Source: Maioricimonas rarisocia
Lineage (GTDB): Bacteria > Planctomycetota > Planctomycetia > Planctomycetales > Planctomycetaceae
Assembly (NCBI RefSeq): GCF_007747795.1
Contig: NZ_CP036275.1
Location: forward strand, 2,036,001-2,100,000
Direction: 5' to 3'
DNA length: 64,000 nt
Translations under genes and position numbers: made by a program
Shown: positions 8,495-16,335 of the stretch, one piece after another
How positions within the stretch are numbered: position 1 is the stretch's first letter
Layout: each line of letters starts with the position of its first letter
Notes under the pieces: generated by a model
The model's input: the letters and a program-made list of their open reading frames with translations, nothing else
The model's database searches: none
What the model was told of the DNA's origin: nothing

Positions 8495-9643
8495 ATGTCG
8501 GACCCCACTACGAACGTTCTGCTGCTGGCCGATCGCTTTGAGGTGCGCGGCAGTTCCCGACAGACGCTCTTTCTTGCCGAGCACCTGCCGGATCTGGGAG
8601 TCTCGCCCCGGATTGTCTGTCCGGATGCGCGGCGGATTGAGCCGCAGCTGCGCAGGCGTCTGGACATTGTCGAGATGTCGCAGTTGCAGTCCCGGTTCCT
8701 CGCCAGGATCGCACGGATTCTGCTCGCCCGTGACCTTGCCGCCGACCCGCCGGATCTGATTCACATCCAGCAGCGGACAATGATGCGGCTGGGACGGTGG
8801 CTGGCAGCCCAGTTGCGACGCCCCTACGTACTGACGGTGCACGACTACCTGCGTTCGGGAGAGTCGTTCCGCTTCGACCGGATCTGGGGGCGGCAGATCA
8901 TTGCCGTGAGCGATTCGGTGCGGGCAGAACTGCTGCAGCGGACCGGGTTGCCGCCGGAACTGGTCACCGTGATCCCCAGCGGCGTGGCGGTCGAGCCGGC
9001 CGAGAACATCGCACCGGTCCTCGATGAAGACCACACGGCGGTGGTGGGAACCGCAGGGCCGCTGGAGGCGACGAAGGGGTTCCGTTTCTTCCTGCAGGCG
9101 GTCCCGAAGGTGCTGAAGGTGCACTCTCAGGTGGAGTTTCTGATTGCCGGTGCCGGTCCGGAAGAACCGAGTCTGCGTCGCCAGGCCCGCGAACTCGGCG
9201 TGGCTCAGCGGGTCACGTTCGTGCCGAACCTGTATGACTTCGACCGTTCGCTCAATGCGATGGATCTGTTCGTGTTGCCCTCGCTCAAGCAGGGGCTCGG
9301 GACGGTCATGTTGCAGGCGATGGCTCGCGGCAAACCGGTGATCGCGACGCGGGCTGGTGGTGTCTACAGTGTGGTGTCTGAAGGGGAAACGGGGCTGCTG
9401 GTGCCGCCGTCCGACAGCGATGCCCTGGCCCGCCGCATCAACGAACTGCTGAGTGATCCGTTGCTCGCGCGACGGATCGCGACGGCGGCCCGCAACATGG
9501 TGCAGGAGCGCTTTCCGGTGACCGCCATGGTCGAGAAGACGGCCGACGTCTACCAGTCCATCCTCTCTGCCGATGAGAGCCATCAGAAGCGGGCGGCGGA
9601 GCGCAAGAAAAAGAAGAAGAAACCGGTCAAGAGCCGGGACTGA
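8495..9643 (+). CDS. Glycosyltransferase family 4
   Basis: This 382-aa GT-B-fold glycosyltransferase has the GT4 acceptor half with an RGSSRQTLFLAEHL helix near residues 18-31, HDYLRSGESF, and ISVSDSVRAELL-like residues. The nucleotide-sugar half includes GPLEATKGFRFFLQAVP, LIAGAGPEEPSLRRQA, FVLPSLKQGLGTVMLQAMARGKPVIATRAGG and EGETGLLVPP. ATG 8495 is chosen over TTG 8492 because GAGGGA lies 8-13 nt upstream. The C terminus is a lysine-rich tail (KKKKKKPVK). Probably adds a sugar to a cell-surface polysaccharide or glycolipid at the cytoplasmic membrane face. Confidence 0.88.
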   Translation: MSDPTTNVLLLADRFEVRGSSRQTLFLAEHLPDLGVSPRIVCPDARRIEPQLRRRLDIVEMSQLQSRFLARIARILLARDLAADPPDLIHIQQRTMMRLGRWLAAQLRRPYVLTVHDYLRSGESFRFDRIWGRQIIAVSDSVRAELLQRTGLPPELVTVIPSGVAVEPAENIAPVLDEDHTAVVGTAGPLEATKGFRFFLQAVPKVLKVHSQVEFLIAGAGPEEPSLRRQARELGVAQRVTFVPNLYDFDRSLNAMDLFVLPSLKQGLGTVMLQAMARGKPVIATRAGGVYSVVSEGETGLLVPPSDSDALARRINELLSDPLLARRIATAARNMVQERFPVTAMVEKTADVYQSILSADESHQKRAAERKKKKKKPVKSRD

Positions 9644-9665
9644 CCAACTGCACGAAGGATCTGCT

Positions 9666-10157
9666 GTGACGGAGACGCCTGTCTGGGCCGCTGCGGACTG
9701 GATCGCACGGACGCAACTCATTCTCGATTCATACGCCCGCTGGACGGGACGCGAGCTGCAGAGCCGCGTGGGGGATCCGGCTGAACAGTCCCGCCGTCTG
9801 TTCGAGGCGGACTTTGTTGTGGTCGCCCACGGCACGGAAGCGGACCCGATTCTCTGCTACGGCAATCGCAAGGCACTCGAATTGTGGGAGATGGATCTGG
9901 CCGCATTTCTGCAGACGCCGTCGCGCAAGACGGCTGAGCCCGTGCACCGCGACGAGCGGCGGGAAATGCTCGAGCGGACGGCCCGCGACGGCTACTTCGA
10001 TGATTATCAGGGAGTGCGGATCTCGTCGACGGGCCGGCGGTTTCTGATTCGCAAGGCAATCGTCTGGAATCTGGTCGACGCCGATGGCCAGCCGGCTGGG
10101 CAGGCGGCCAGTTTCGCCGACTGGCAGCCGCTGGAAGCGAACCGCGGCCTGTCCTGA
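9666..10157 (+). CDS. MEKHLA-domain protein
   Basis: The product is 163 aa and covers essentially one MEKHLA domain, a PAS-like fold known from plant HD-ZIP proteins and from small bacterial proteins. Visible hallmarks are an N-terminal helix, DFVVVAHGTEADPILCYGNRKALELWEM, the middle segment PSRKTAEPVHRDERREML, and the closing strands FLIRKAIVWNLVDADGQPAGQAASF. The GTG start at 9666 has GAAGGAT about 6 nt upstream; the longer open frame upstream overlaps the GT4 gene and is rejected. The ligand and role are unknown. It could be a sensor or binding protein, and it sits between two glycan-related genes with no obvious mechanistic link. Confidence 0.82.
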   Translation: MTETPVWAAADWIARTQLILDSYARWTGRELQSRVGDPAEQSRRLFEADFVVVAHGTEADPILCYGNRKALELWEMDLAAFLQTPSRKTAEPVHRDERREMLERTARDGYFDDYQGVRISSTGRRFLIRKAIVWNLVDADGQPAGQAASFADWQPLEANRGLS

Positions 10158-10293
10158 TGCGCCGGCGCTGCAGCTCTCGGCAAAAGATCTTGTGACCGTC
10201 GGGGCTTACTCGTACCATCCGGCCGCGCCGGCTGGGGCCGACCGGCTGATTGACGCCTTCACTGCTGCGGAATCGGGGAGGATACTGCCGGAG

Positions 10294-11040
10294 ATGTCGA
10301 ACTCAGATGCCCCCATCGCGGCGAGCAGGGACCTGTGGCGCATCGTCGCGATCGGTGACTGCAATACGTCGGGAACCGGCAGGCCCACACCGGAGAACTG
10401 CGTGCCGTCGCGGCTCGCCCGTCTGCTGGCAGACGCCGGACAACCATGCAGCGTGCAGAATCTCGGTTACCGGATGAGCACGACCCGGGAAGGGCTCGTG
10501 CGGACTCAGCGGGATGCCGAACCGGGCGATCTCGTATTGATCAACTTCGGCCTGGTCGATGCCTGGATCACGAGCATTCCCCGCGTGTACGTCCCCTACT
10601 ACCCCGACAACTTCCTCCGCAAGCAGTCGCGGAAACTGCTGAAGTGGACCAAGCGGCGTCTGCGGTCTCCTCTGGCCCGGCGGTTCGTGCCGATCGGCAC
10701 CGTCGTGCCACAGGAGGAGTACGTCCGGAATCTGCGGCAGATCGTCGAGATCGCACGCGCGTGGCCGACCGAGCCGACGGTGTTGTTGTGGGGAACGGCT
10801 CTGACGGTGGGGAACCCGGAACGCTCGGCGAGCATTCGTCAGTACAACGACCGGATGCAGGAACTGGCGGGGGAGCTCGATGTTCCGTACGTCGATACGC
10901 CGGCGCTGATGAGCGGTCTGGATGCCGCAGAGGCTTATCAGGACCGGACGCACCTGGAAGCCCCGGCGATCGAGCGGGTCGCGGCAGCGATGGCGGACGT
11001 CGTTCTGCGGGAGCGTGTGAGCCGGCGGCGGGCGGCGTAG
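10294..11040 (+). CDS. SGNH/GDSL-like protein with altered catalytic residues
   Basis: This 248-aa protein has SGNH-fold order but unusual residues. Block I reads IGDCNTSG with Cys23 where the nucleophilic Ser normally sits. A block II-like NLGYRMS is near 56-61. Block III reads NFGLVDAW, with Val instead of the usual Asn. Block V, DRTH at 217-220, keeps the Asp/His pair. Either Cys acts as the nucleophile or the protein has become a binding protein or a different hydrolase. No signal peptide is visible. ATG 10294 is preferred because GGGGAGGAT lies upstream. It follows the MEKHLA gene and precedes the IS, and may belong to the same polysaccharide region. Confidence 0.65.
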   Translation: MSNSDAPIAASRDLWRIVAIGDCNTSGTGRPTPENCVPSRLARLLADAGQPCSVQNLGYRMSTTREGLVRTQRDAEPGDLVLINFGLVDAWITSIPRVYVPYYPDNFLRKQSRKLLKWTKRRLRSPLARRFVPIGTVVPQEEYVRNLRQIVEIARAWPTEPTVLLWGTALTVGNPERSASIRQYNDRMQELAGELDVPYVDTPALMSGLDAAEAYQDRTHLEAPAIERVAAAMADVVLRERVSRRRAA

Positions 11041-11172
11041 GGCCTGCTGTTGCCGGCCGTCAGATGAGCGGGAGATGGCTGGCTGGAACCGGCCCGTTCG
11101 CAGGGTGCCACGGCTCTGCGAGCCGTGCGCTCACTCGCTGTCGCTACGTGCCGGTATCAGCGACGTAGGGCC

Positions 11173-11182
11173 GGCTCTTGCC
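11173..11182. repeat. Target-site duplication, left copy
   Basis: GGCTCTTGCC immediately precedes the left inverted repeat and is repeated at 12751-12760. A length of 10 bp fits the 9-12 bp duplications usual for IS4-family elements. Confidence 0.9.
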
Positions 11183-11201
11183 CAATGGCACTAAGTTTGT
11201 A

Positions 11202-11207
11202 TTGACA
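11202..11207 (+). promoter_or_regulatory. Candidate -35 box of the transposase promoter
   Basis: A perfect TTGACA lies just inside the left inverted repeat. The segment 17 bp later (11225-11230, ACACAA) is a poor -10 box, so the promoter is weak or uses different spacing. If transcripts start near 11237 they would omit the left arm of the hairpin at 11217-11265. Confidence 0.35.
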
Positions 11208-11216
11208 TGGAAGAGT

Positions 11217-11265
11217 GCCTCCTGACACAAGTCGTTTGTGCAAAACGGTATTCGTGTCAGGAGGC
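11217..11265 (+). promoter_or_regulatory. Hairpin masking the transposase ribosome-binding site
   Basis: GCCTCCTGACAC (11217-11228) is perfectly complementary to GTGTCAGGAGGC (11254-11265), a 12-bp stem with a 25-nt loop. The right arm contains the transposase Shine-Dalgarno AGGAGG (11259-11264), 8 nt before ATG 11273. A transcript covering both arms would hide the ribosome site. IS10 and IS50, also IS4-type elements, use a comparable device against read-through transcripts from flanking genes. I infer the same role here. Confidence 0.7.
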
Positions 11266-11272
11266 CTCAAAG

Positions 11273-12742
11273 ATGCTCACGGATGAGCCAAGGTATGATG
11301 TCTGGGAACAGATTCGTCAACAGGACCTCAAAGCGTTTGCCCGGCTACTGCCTGAGTCGCTCGTCGTTCAGGCCGCCGAGCGGGCGGATGTCAGGATCGT
11401 TCGCTCGGCATTGGCAATTCCCAACCTGGTCTGGCTGGGAGTGCTCTCGGCACTGCATTCGACAAAGAGCTTTGCCCGGATTCTCACGCTGACCGCCCAG
11501 ATGTTGGACCTGTCGGCCAATGGCTTGCCCGAAGCGGTTGCACGATCCCGCCGCAACGCGGCACGACGCAAACCGAAGGCATCGAAACACAGTCCGCGGG
11601 GAAAAGATCCTGCGACGGTGACTGAAGAAGCCTTCACCCAGGCCCGCCGACGCATGCCGGTCGCTGTCTGGTTCGTCCTCATCGAACTGCTCACGGCCCG
11701 GTTCGAGGAACAGCACCAAGACCTGATCCGCTGGAAGCGGTTTCGTTTGCTGGCGCTGGACGGGACCACCATTCGGCTGCCGCAACACAATCGTCTGGCC
11801 GAGCACTTCGGCACCAGCAGCAACGGCCGGTATCGTGTCGCGCAGGCCCGTATGGTCATGTTGCAGTTGCCTCTGGTCCGTCTGCCCTGGCGGTACGAAC
11901 TGGGACCGGTCGACGAAGGCGAACGCACCGTGGCCGCCCGATTGCTGAAGCAGGTACGGCGTAACGATCTGGTGCTGATGGATCAGGGGTTCTGGAGCTA
12001 CGGGTTGTTCCATCAGATTCAGGCAGCGCGGGGCTACTTTGCGATTCGACAGTATCCGGGTGTTCGCATGAAGACGCTGCGGCGGCTGGGCCCCAGGGAT
12101 CGCATTGTGCGCTGGAAAACTCCCTCCGGACCACGTTGGCGCAATGCAAATCTTCCCGAGTCGATCACGCTGCGCGTCATCAACTACCAGATCAAAGGCT
12201 TTCCCCCCAGTGCGGTGGTGACCAATGTGCTGGGACCGAAGCGCATCAGTCGCGAAGACTGGATCCGGATGGCGACAGAAGCCGAACCGGGACATCCACT
12301 GGATCCCGCGGTGCGCAAAGGCATCGGGTTGTATCATCGTCGCTGGGAGATCGAAACGACGTTTCAGGAACTGAAAGTCTACCAGGGGCTGGAACGGACC
12401 CTGCGGAGTCATTCGCCGGAATCAGTGCAGTACGAGGTGGCCGGCCACGTGGTGCTGTACCTGCTGGTTCGCTGGTTAATGGTCGAAGCCGCGCAGCGGT
12501 CCACCGGCGACGGAGACCCGTTGGGGGTGAGCTTCAAGCACGCCCTGGAAGAACTGGTGACGGCTTGGCCGCTGTTGCTGACATCCACCTCAACGGAGGT
12601 GAACCGTCGCGTGCTTCCCAAGCTGCTGGCAGCTATTGCATCTCACGAAGTCCAGTGGCGTCCCGGCCGAACATTCGCCAGAAAGACAAGCAGTGCAAGC
12701 AAGAAGCGCCGACGAAAGAAGAGCGCACGCCAACAAACTTAG
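11273..12742 (+). CDS. IS4-family DDE transposase
   Basis: This 489-aa transposase has the DDE catalytic set of IS4-family enzymes: Asp163 in LLALDGTTIRLP, Asp237 in DLVLMDQGFW, and Glu361 in the signature YHRRWEIETTFQELK (Tyr354, Arg357, Glu361, Lys368), which fits Y-x2-R-x3-E-x6-K exactly. A basic C terminus follows. ATG 11273 is chosen over ATG 11207 because AGGAGG sits 8 nt upstream. It cuts and inserts its own element by a DDE mechanism. The frame is intact end to end, so the enzyme may be functional. Translation is probably limited by the upstream hairpin. Confidence 0.93.
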   Translation: MLTDEPRYDVWEQIRQQDLKAFARLLPESLVVQAAERADVRIVRSALAIPNLVWLGVLSALHSTKSFARILTLTAQMLDLSANGLPEAVARSRRNAARRKPKASKHSPRGKDPATVTEEAFTQARRRMPVAVWFVLIELLTARFEEQHQDLIRWKRFRLLALDGTTIRLPQHNRLAEHFGTSSNGRYRVAQARMVMLQLPLVRLPWRYELGPVDEGERTVAARLLKQVRRNDLVLMDQGFWSYGLFHQIQAARGYFAIRQYPGVRMKTLRRLGPRDRIVRWKTPSGPRWRNANLPESITLRVINYQIKGFPPSAVVTNVLGPKRISREDWIRMATEAEPGHPLDPAVRKGIGLYHRRWEIETTFQELKVYQGLERTLRSHSPESVQYEVAGHVVLYLLVRWLMVEAAQRSTGDGDPLGVSFKHALEELVTAWPLLLTSTSTEVNRRVLPKLLAAIASHEVQWRPGRTFARKTSSASKKRRRKKSARQQT

Positions 12743-12750
12743 TGCCATTG

Positions 12751-12760
12751 GGCTCTTGCC
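12751..12760. repeat. Target-site duplication, right copy
   Basis: GGCTCTTGCC immediately follows the right inverted repeat and matches 11173-11182 exactly. Confidence 0.9.
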
Positions 12761-13183
12761 GGCCGTCGAATGTGTTTCGGTCCGGCCGGTTGGAACCGGC
12801 CCTACCGGGTTGAGACGTACCACCCGGCCGATCGTTTGCAGCAGCTGGGGCCGTGACTTGGCCCTGGTCGCGTGAACGTCGTCACTGCATCGGGGCGACT
12901 GAGATCGTGCTGCGATTGCCCTGAGTCCGAGCCACCCGGCCGATGGGGACCGTCGATGAACATGCTCGCCTGGACGGGGCGAGCATGGCACCCGGCTGCC
13001 CTGCTGGCAGAGAGAGGAGTAGGTTGAGAGGCGAGCAGGAGAGCGTCCTGCGAGCGCATTGCACGAAGGCCGTGGCCTCCGAGCGAGTGCACAGGCAGAC
13101 AGGAATGTCTGCCCCACCGGTCTCCCGGGGTGGATGCCTCACCTTGAATTCGCACGTTCGCAGAGGTGGGCACGCGATCGAAC
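12761..13183. repeat. Intergenic repeat mosaic between IS and operon
   Basis: No gene is seen in these 423 bp. It holds a CATGCTCGCC/GGCGAGCATG hairpin at 12961-12987 (second copy 23112-23138), a GGCAGACA/TGTCTGCC hairpin at 13094-13113 in opposite orientation to that at 288-309, and GGTTGGAACCGGCCCTACC near 12788-12808. The right remainder of the host hairpin split by the IS begins at 12751. Confidence 0.7.
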
Positions 13184-14056
13184 CTACGCCGCCGCTCGCA
13201 TGGGGGAGAGATACTCGCGGGTCCACTGGTCGTCGGTCTCGTATCCCAACTCGATCAGTGCCTCGGGCAGCTCGGGCAGTTCCTTTTCGAGCAGTTCGCA
13301 GATACGTTGCCGATAGTGGGGCTTCTGCCAGCGGGACAGATTCGACTGGTCCAGTTCCCGGAGGCCGTTCAGCGCGATCGTTTCAAAGCCGTGGGGCACG
13401 GCCGTGTGATACTCACGGAACGGGCGGGTGACCCGCCAGGTGAGGAACGTGGTCAGCTGGTGTTCGACCGCATCGGGGTTGGCAATGAGGTCTTCGTAGC
13501 GGACCGGGATGGCTTCAGGTTGCTCGCAGGCCCACTTCCAGTGTCTGTACATCGCCCGCCAGCGCTCGGGGCTGACGTAGTATTCGCCGGGACGACTCTT
13601 GTGGAAGGAGGTGAGCACCGCCCGGGGATCACGGGTGAGGAGGACGAACCGCACGTCGGCGAAACGGTCGGCGTAGAAGTCCCGCAGCTCGTCGATGAGG
13701 AAGATGTCCGAAGGACGCTTGGTCATCATGTAGGGCTGACTGCACAGCGCGTACTTCGCCATCTCGAGGCCGCGGCGTTCGCGGCCGAAGGTCCGGATGT
13801 CCCGCACGCACGCTTCGACCATCAGCTGCAGCAGCGTCGAGCCGCTGCGGGGAAAGCCGCAGATCACGATGTGCCGTCGCAGCAGCCGCCCGCCAAACCA
13901 GCCCCGTTCCGTCAGGTCGACGATTCTGCGGCGGAAGGGAAACAGCAGAGACTTGGGGAGCTGAAGAGACGGCCGCTGTTTTCCGATCGCCTGGGGTGGT
14001 TGTGCCGGGGCCGTCGTGCAGTGATTCATTGTCGTCTGATTTTCGCAGGAAGACAT
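13184..14056 (-). CDS. Sulfotransferase, last gene of the glycan operon
   Basis: This protein of about 290 aa is of the PAPS-dependent sulfotransferase fold. IVICGFPRSGSTLLQLM is the 5'-phosphosulfate loop, and VRFVLLTRDPRAVLTSFHKSR carries the Arg/Ser pair that binds the 3'-phosphate. RYEDLIANP is the usual following helix. It would transfer sulfate from PAPS to a hydroxyl or amino group, most likely on the glycan or lipid made by this operon. No signal peptide is seen. ATG 14056 is preferred (14029 is possible); the longer frame to 14221 would overlap the upstream gene by 118 bp. The gap from the ELM1-like gene is 46 bp. Its paralogue-type partner is at 18427-19248. Confidence 0.85.
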   Translation of the reverse strand: MSSCENQTTMNHCTTAPAQPPQAIGKQRPSLQLPKSLLFPFRRRIVDLTERGWFGGRLLRRHIVICGFPRSGSTLLQLMVEACVRDIRTFGRERRGLEMAKYALCSQPYMMTKRPSDIFLIDELRDFYADRFADVRFVLLTRDPRAVLTSFHKSRPGEYYVSPERWRAMYRHWKWACEQPEAIPVRYEDLIANPDAVEHQLTTFLTWRVTRPFREYHTAVPHGFETIALNGLRELDQSNLSRWQKPHYRQRICELLEKELPELPEALIELGYETDDQWTREYLSPMRAAA

Positions 14057-14102
14057 CAGAGATTCGAGAACGTGACGGTTTCGGAATCGTGCAGGAGTGA
14101 AC

Positions 14103-15143
14103 TCAGGCTGCCCGCTGCAGTCCCTCGAGGAGTCGGCTTCCCAGAGCGTGCAGATCGCGTCGCGAACCGGGATTGAATCCCGTTGTGACATCCTCGATTG
14201 AGACCGTATGCACGTCAGCAATGTTCAGTCGTTTGATACGTCGCTGCTGGACGTAGAAGTTGAGCATGTTTTCCAATGGACGCGAGAGCCGCGACTGCCG
14301 GGGGCGGATCGAGAAAACCGGCCGGGCCGAAGCGACCGACTCGGTCAGCATCGTGCCGCTGTCTTCGGTGCAGAAGACGGCGTCGGAACAGGCGAGGAAC
14401 GCGTTGAAGATCTTCCGGTCGTCCTTGCCGTAGAGGTACAGGTCTTCGATGTACGGTTGCAGCCGCTTGTGACGAAAGACCGACTCGGCTGTGCGGCCGG
14501 TTCGTCTTGACGTGGTGATGAGCCAGCGGATGCCGTGTCGTTCGGCCAGTTCGGCAACAGCGTCGGCGAGCTGTTCCCAGTCGCGGCGGGAGTAGACGAA
14601 TGCTCCGCAGTTGGTGTTTCCGCCGAGCAGCAGCGACCAGTAGCGAACGTCGCGATCGGCCTGGGGCCGTTCGTCGAAGTAGTCCTCGGCCGCCTCACGC
14701 AGTTCCTGCGGATCGATCGTCGTGGGCGGGATGCCGATGACGTACCGCGGGTCACCCTGGTTGCTGGTGTCGAGCGTGAGGATGTGGTCGAACAGGTCGG
14801 GGCTCAGTCCGCGCGTGTCGCCGATGAACACGTTGGGGCAGTGCATGCAGGAGGCGAGCCAGGCATTGGCGATGCAGGTTTTGCCGCCCGACGAGACGAT
14901 CAGGTCCGGTCGCATCTGTGGCGAGCCGGGCATGTTGTAGAACCAGGGCAGCCACTTGGGCGACGGCAGGCTCCCTTTCCAGTTGAACCACCGTTTGAGG
15001 ATCGAATGGAATCCGTGCCAGCGCAGCGTGATGTCCAGCCACTCGACCTCTGCCGGGCGGCACAGCTGAATTGCCTTGGCCACGGCTTCGGACTTTTTGA
15101 AGTGGCCCGGTTTGCCGTCGCTGAGAATCAGGATTCGCATCAT
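14103..15143 (-). CDS. ELM1-family (GT-B-like) protein 1
   Basis: The product is about 346 aa. It matches the ELM1/mitochondrial-fission-type family, GT-B-like proteins that in bacteria occur in surface-glycan clusters. Markers are the N-terminal LILSDGKPGHFKKSEAVAKAI, DLIVSSGGKTCIANAWLA, FIGDTRG, WSLLLGGNTNCGAF, LITTSRRT and the sugar-nucleotide-side segment CSDAVFCTEDSGTMLTESVASARPVF. Enzymatic activity is not established for the bacterial members; a glycosyltransferase role is inferred. ATG 15143 is used instead of the TTG at 15152. It lies 28 bp after the GT4 gene. A second family member opens the operon at 20635-21669, so this is a repeated enzyme class. Confidence 0.78.
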   Translation of the reverse strand: MMRILILSDGKPGHFKKSEAVAKAIQLCRPAEVEWLDITLRWHGFHSILKRWFNWKGSLPSPKWLPWFYNMPGSPQMRPDLIVSSGGKTCIANAWLASCMHCPNVFIGDTRGLSPDLFDHILTLDTSNQGDPRYVIGIPPTTIDPQELREAAEDYFDERPQADRDVRYWSLLLGGNTNCGAFVYSRRDWEQLADAVAELAERHGIRWLITTSRRTGRTAESVFRHKRLQPYIEDLYLYGKDDRKIFNAFLACSDAVFCTEDSGTMLTESVASARPVFSIRPRQSRLSRPLENMLNFYVQQRRIKRLNIADVHTVSIEDVTTGFNPGSRRDLHALGSRLLEGLQRAA

Positions 15144-15171
15144 CACTTTCAATTCGTTGATTTCGGCCTGG

Positions 15172-16335
15172 TCAGGCGGCTGTGTTGATCGGGGTTGTCG
15201 TCTCGCCGCCCCGACCGGTCAATGCGTCGTAGATGTCGAGCGTCTTGTCCAGCATTTCCTGCAGGGTGAAGCGGGTGTTCTGCGGGACCTCGGGCGGGTG
15301 TTCGAGAAACTGCCGAACCTGTTGGCACAGTGCTTCGGCGTCTCCAGGTGGGACCCGTCCGGAGGGGAACAGCTGCGCCAGAACTTCGCCGACTCCGCCC
15401 ATGTCGTGCCCGATGACCGGCACGCCCAGATTGATGGCTTCGAGTACGGTCCGGCCGAACGATTCCGGTTTGCGCGAGAGGGACAGCACCATCTGCGAAA
15501 TCGAGAAGATCTCCTGAATATCGCGGCGATGGCCGGTGAACGTCACATGCTCTGACAGACCTCGTGAGGCGACGTCGGCTTCGAGTTCGCGGAGGTATCG
15601 TTCCTTGCCCGGAGCGGCTCCGCCGACGATGAGCCCGTGAGCGTCGACGCCGGCGTTCTTCAGCGAGTTCATCAGGTCGAGGAACTCGGGGTGTCCCTTC
15701 AACCGGGTGATGCGTCCGGGGAGCGTGATGATCGGCTTGCCGGCGGCACGGGGATGGTCGGCAAGGAACTTTGACTTCCAGCTCGAAGTCGGTTGGAACC
15801 CGTAGGGGAATGTCTCGGGGGCCACGCCGCGGTGGATGACATGGATGCGGTCTTCCGGCAATGCGGGATAGTTCTGCAGGAGGTAGTCCCGGATCGTATT
15901 CGAGACCGCGATGACCTTTTCGCCCCGGGTCATGATCGCGCTGTAGCGATTGACCGAGTACATGCCGTGCGCGGTCGTGAGGAATCGGGGGCGGTGCTCT
16001 GCCGGCAGACTTCTCCAGGCCAGCCAGGCAATCCAGGCGGGCATGCGCGAGCGCACGTGCAGAATGTCGGGGCGCACGTGGAGGAGCAACCGACGGAAGG
16101 CGGGGACATGCCTGAGCGTGAACGGGGACTTGGCCCCGATCGGCATCGAAAAATGCTCGCTGCCGCTGGCCATCAGGCGATTGACCATGCGGCCGCCGGC
16201 CGAGACGACGGTCGAGCGGTGGCCGCGGCGGACAAGTTCTTCGGCGACCTCGAGCGTACCGCGCTCGACACCGCCACTGTCCAGGGCGGGAAGCACCTGT
16301 AGAACCGTCAGTCGCTGTTCGGAACGAATCGTCAT
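15172..16335 (-). CDS. Glycosyltransferase family 4, glycan operon
   Basis: This 387-aa GT-B enzyme has LQVLPALDSGGVERGTLEVAEEL at the N terminus (glycine loop of GT4 enzymes), the donor-site segment ITLPGRITRLKGHPEFLDLM, LIVGGAAPGKERYLREL, and the E-x7-E motif in KPESFGRTVLEAINLGVPVI. ATG 16335 overlaps the TGA of the upstream methyltransferase by 4 bases (16332-16335), so the two are translationally coupled. The longer open frame to 16506 runs inside the methyltransferase gene and is rejected. It is the only canonical glycosyltransferase in the nine-gene operon, and the natural candidate for adding the sugar that the sulfotransferases, methyltransferases and oxygenases modify. Confidence 0.9.
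   Translation of the reverse strand: MTIRSEQRLTVLQVLPALDSGGVERGTLEVAEELVRRGHRSTVVSAGGRMVNRLMASGSEHFSMPIGAKSPFTLRHVPAFRRLLLHVRPDILHVRSRMPAWIAWLAWRSLPAEHRPRFLTTAHGMYSVNRYSAIMTRGEKVIAVSNTIRDYLLQNYPALPEDRIHVIHRGVAPETFPYGFQPTSSWKSKFLADHPRAAGKPIITLPGRITRLKGHPEFLDLMNSLKNAGVDAHGLIVGGAAPGKERYLRELEADVASRGLSEHVTFTGHRRDIQEIFSISQMVLSLSRKPESFGRTVLEAINLGVPVIGHDMGGVGEVLAQLFPSGRVPPGDAEALCQQVRQFLEHPPEVPQNTRFTLQEMLDKTLDIYDALTGRGGETTTPINTAA

Larger units (their letters stand above)
11183..12750 (+). mobile_element. Intact IS4-family insertion sequence
   Basis: This 1568-bp element is bounded by perfect 18-bp inverted repeats, CAATGGCACTAAGTTTGT at 11183-11200 and its complement at 12733-12750. A 10-bp direct repeat GGCTCTTGCC flanks it at 11173-11182 and 12751-12760, the target duplication. 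Joining the flanks restores the host intergenic hairpin TAGGGCCGGCTCTTGCCGGCC, which resembles the one at 23047-23067, so the IS landed in a host repeat. It carries one transposase gene whose stop codon lies in the right inverted repeat. Intact ends, duplication and reading frame suggest a recent, potentially active insertion. Family assignment rests on the transposase. Confidence 0.93.

Noticed and set aside
11207-11272. Longer transposase start at ATG 11207
   Set aside because: AGGAGG precedes ATG 11273, and the hairpin logic fits that start; the upstream extension runs through the hairpin.
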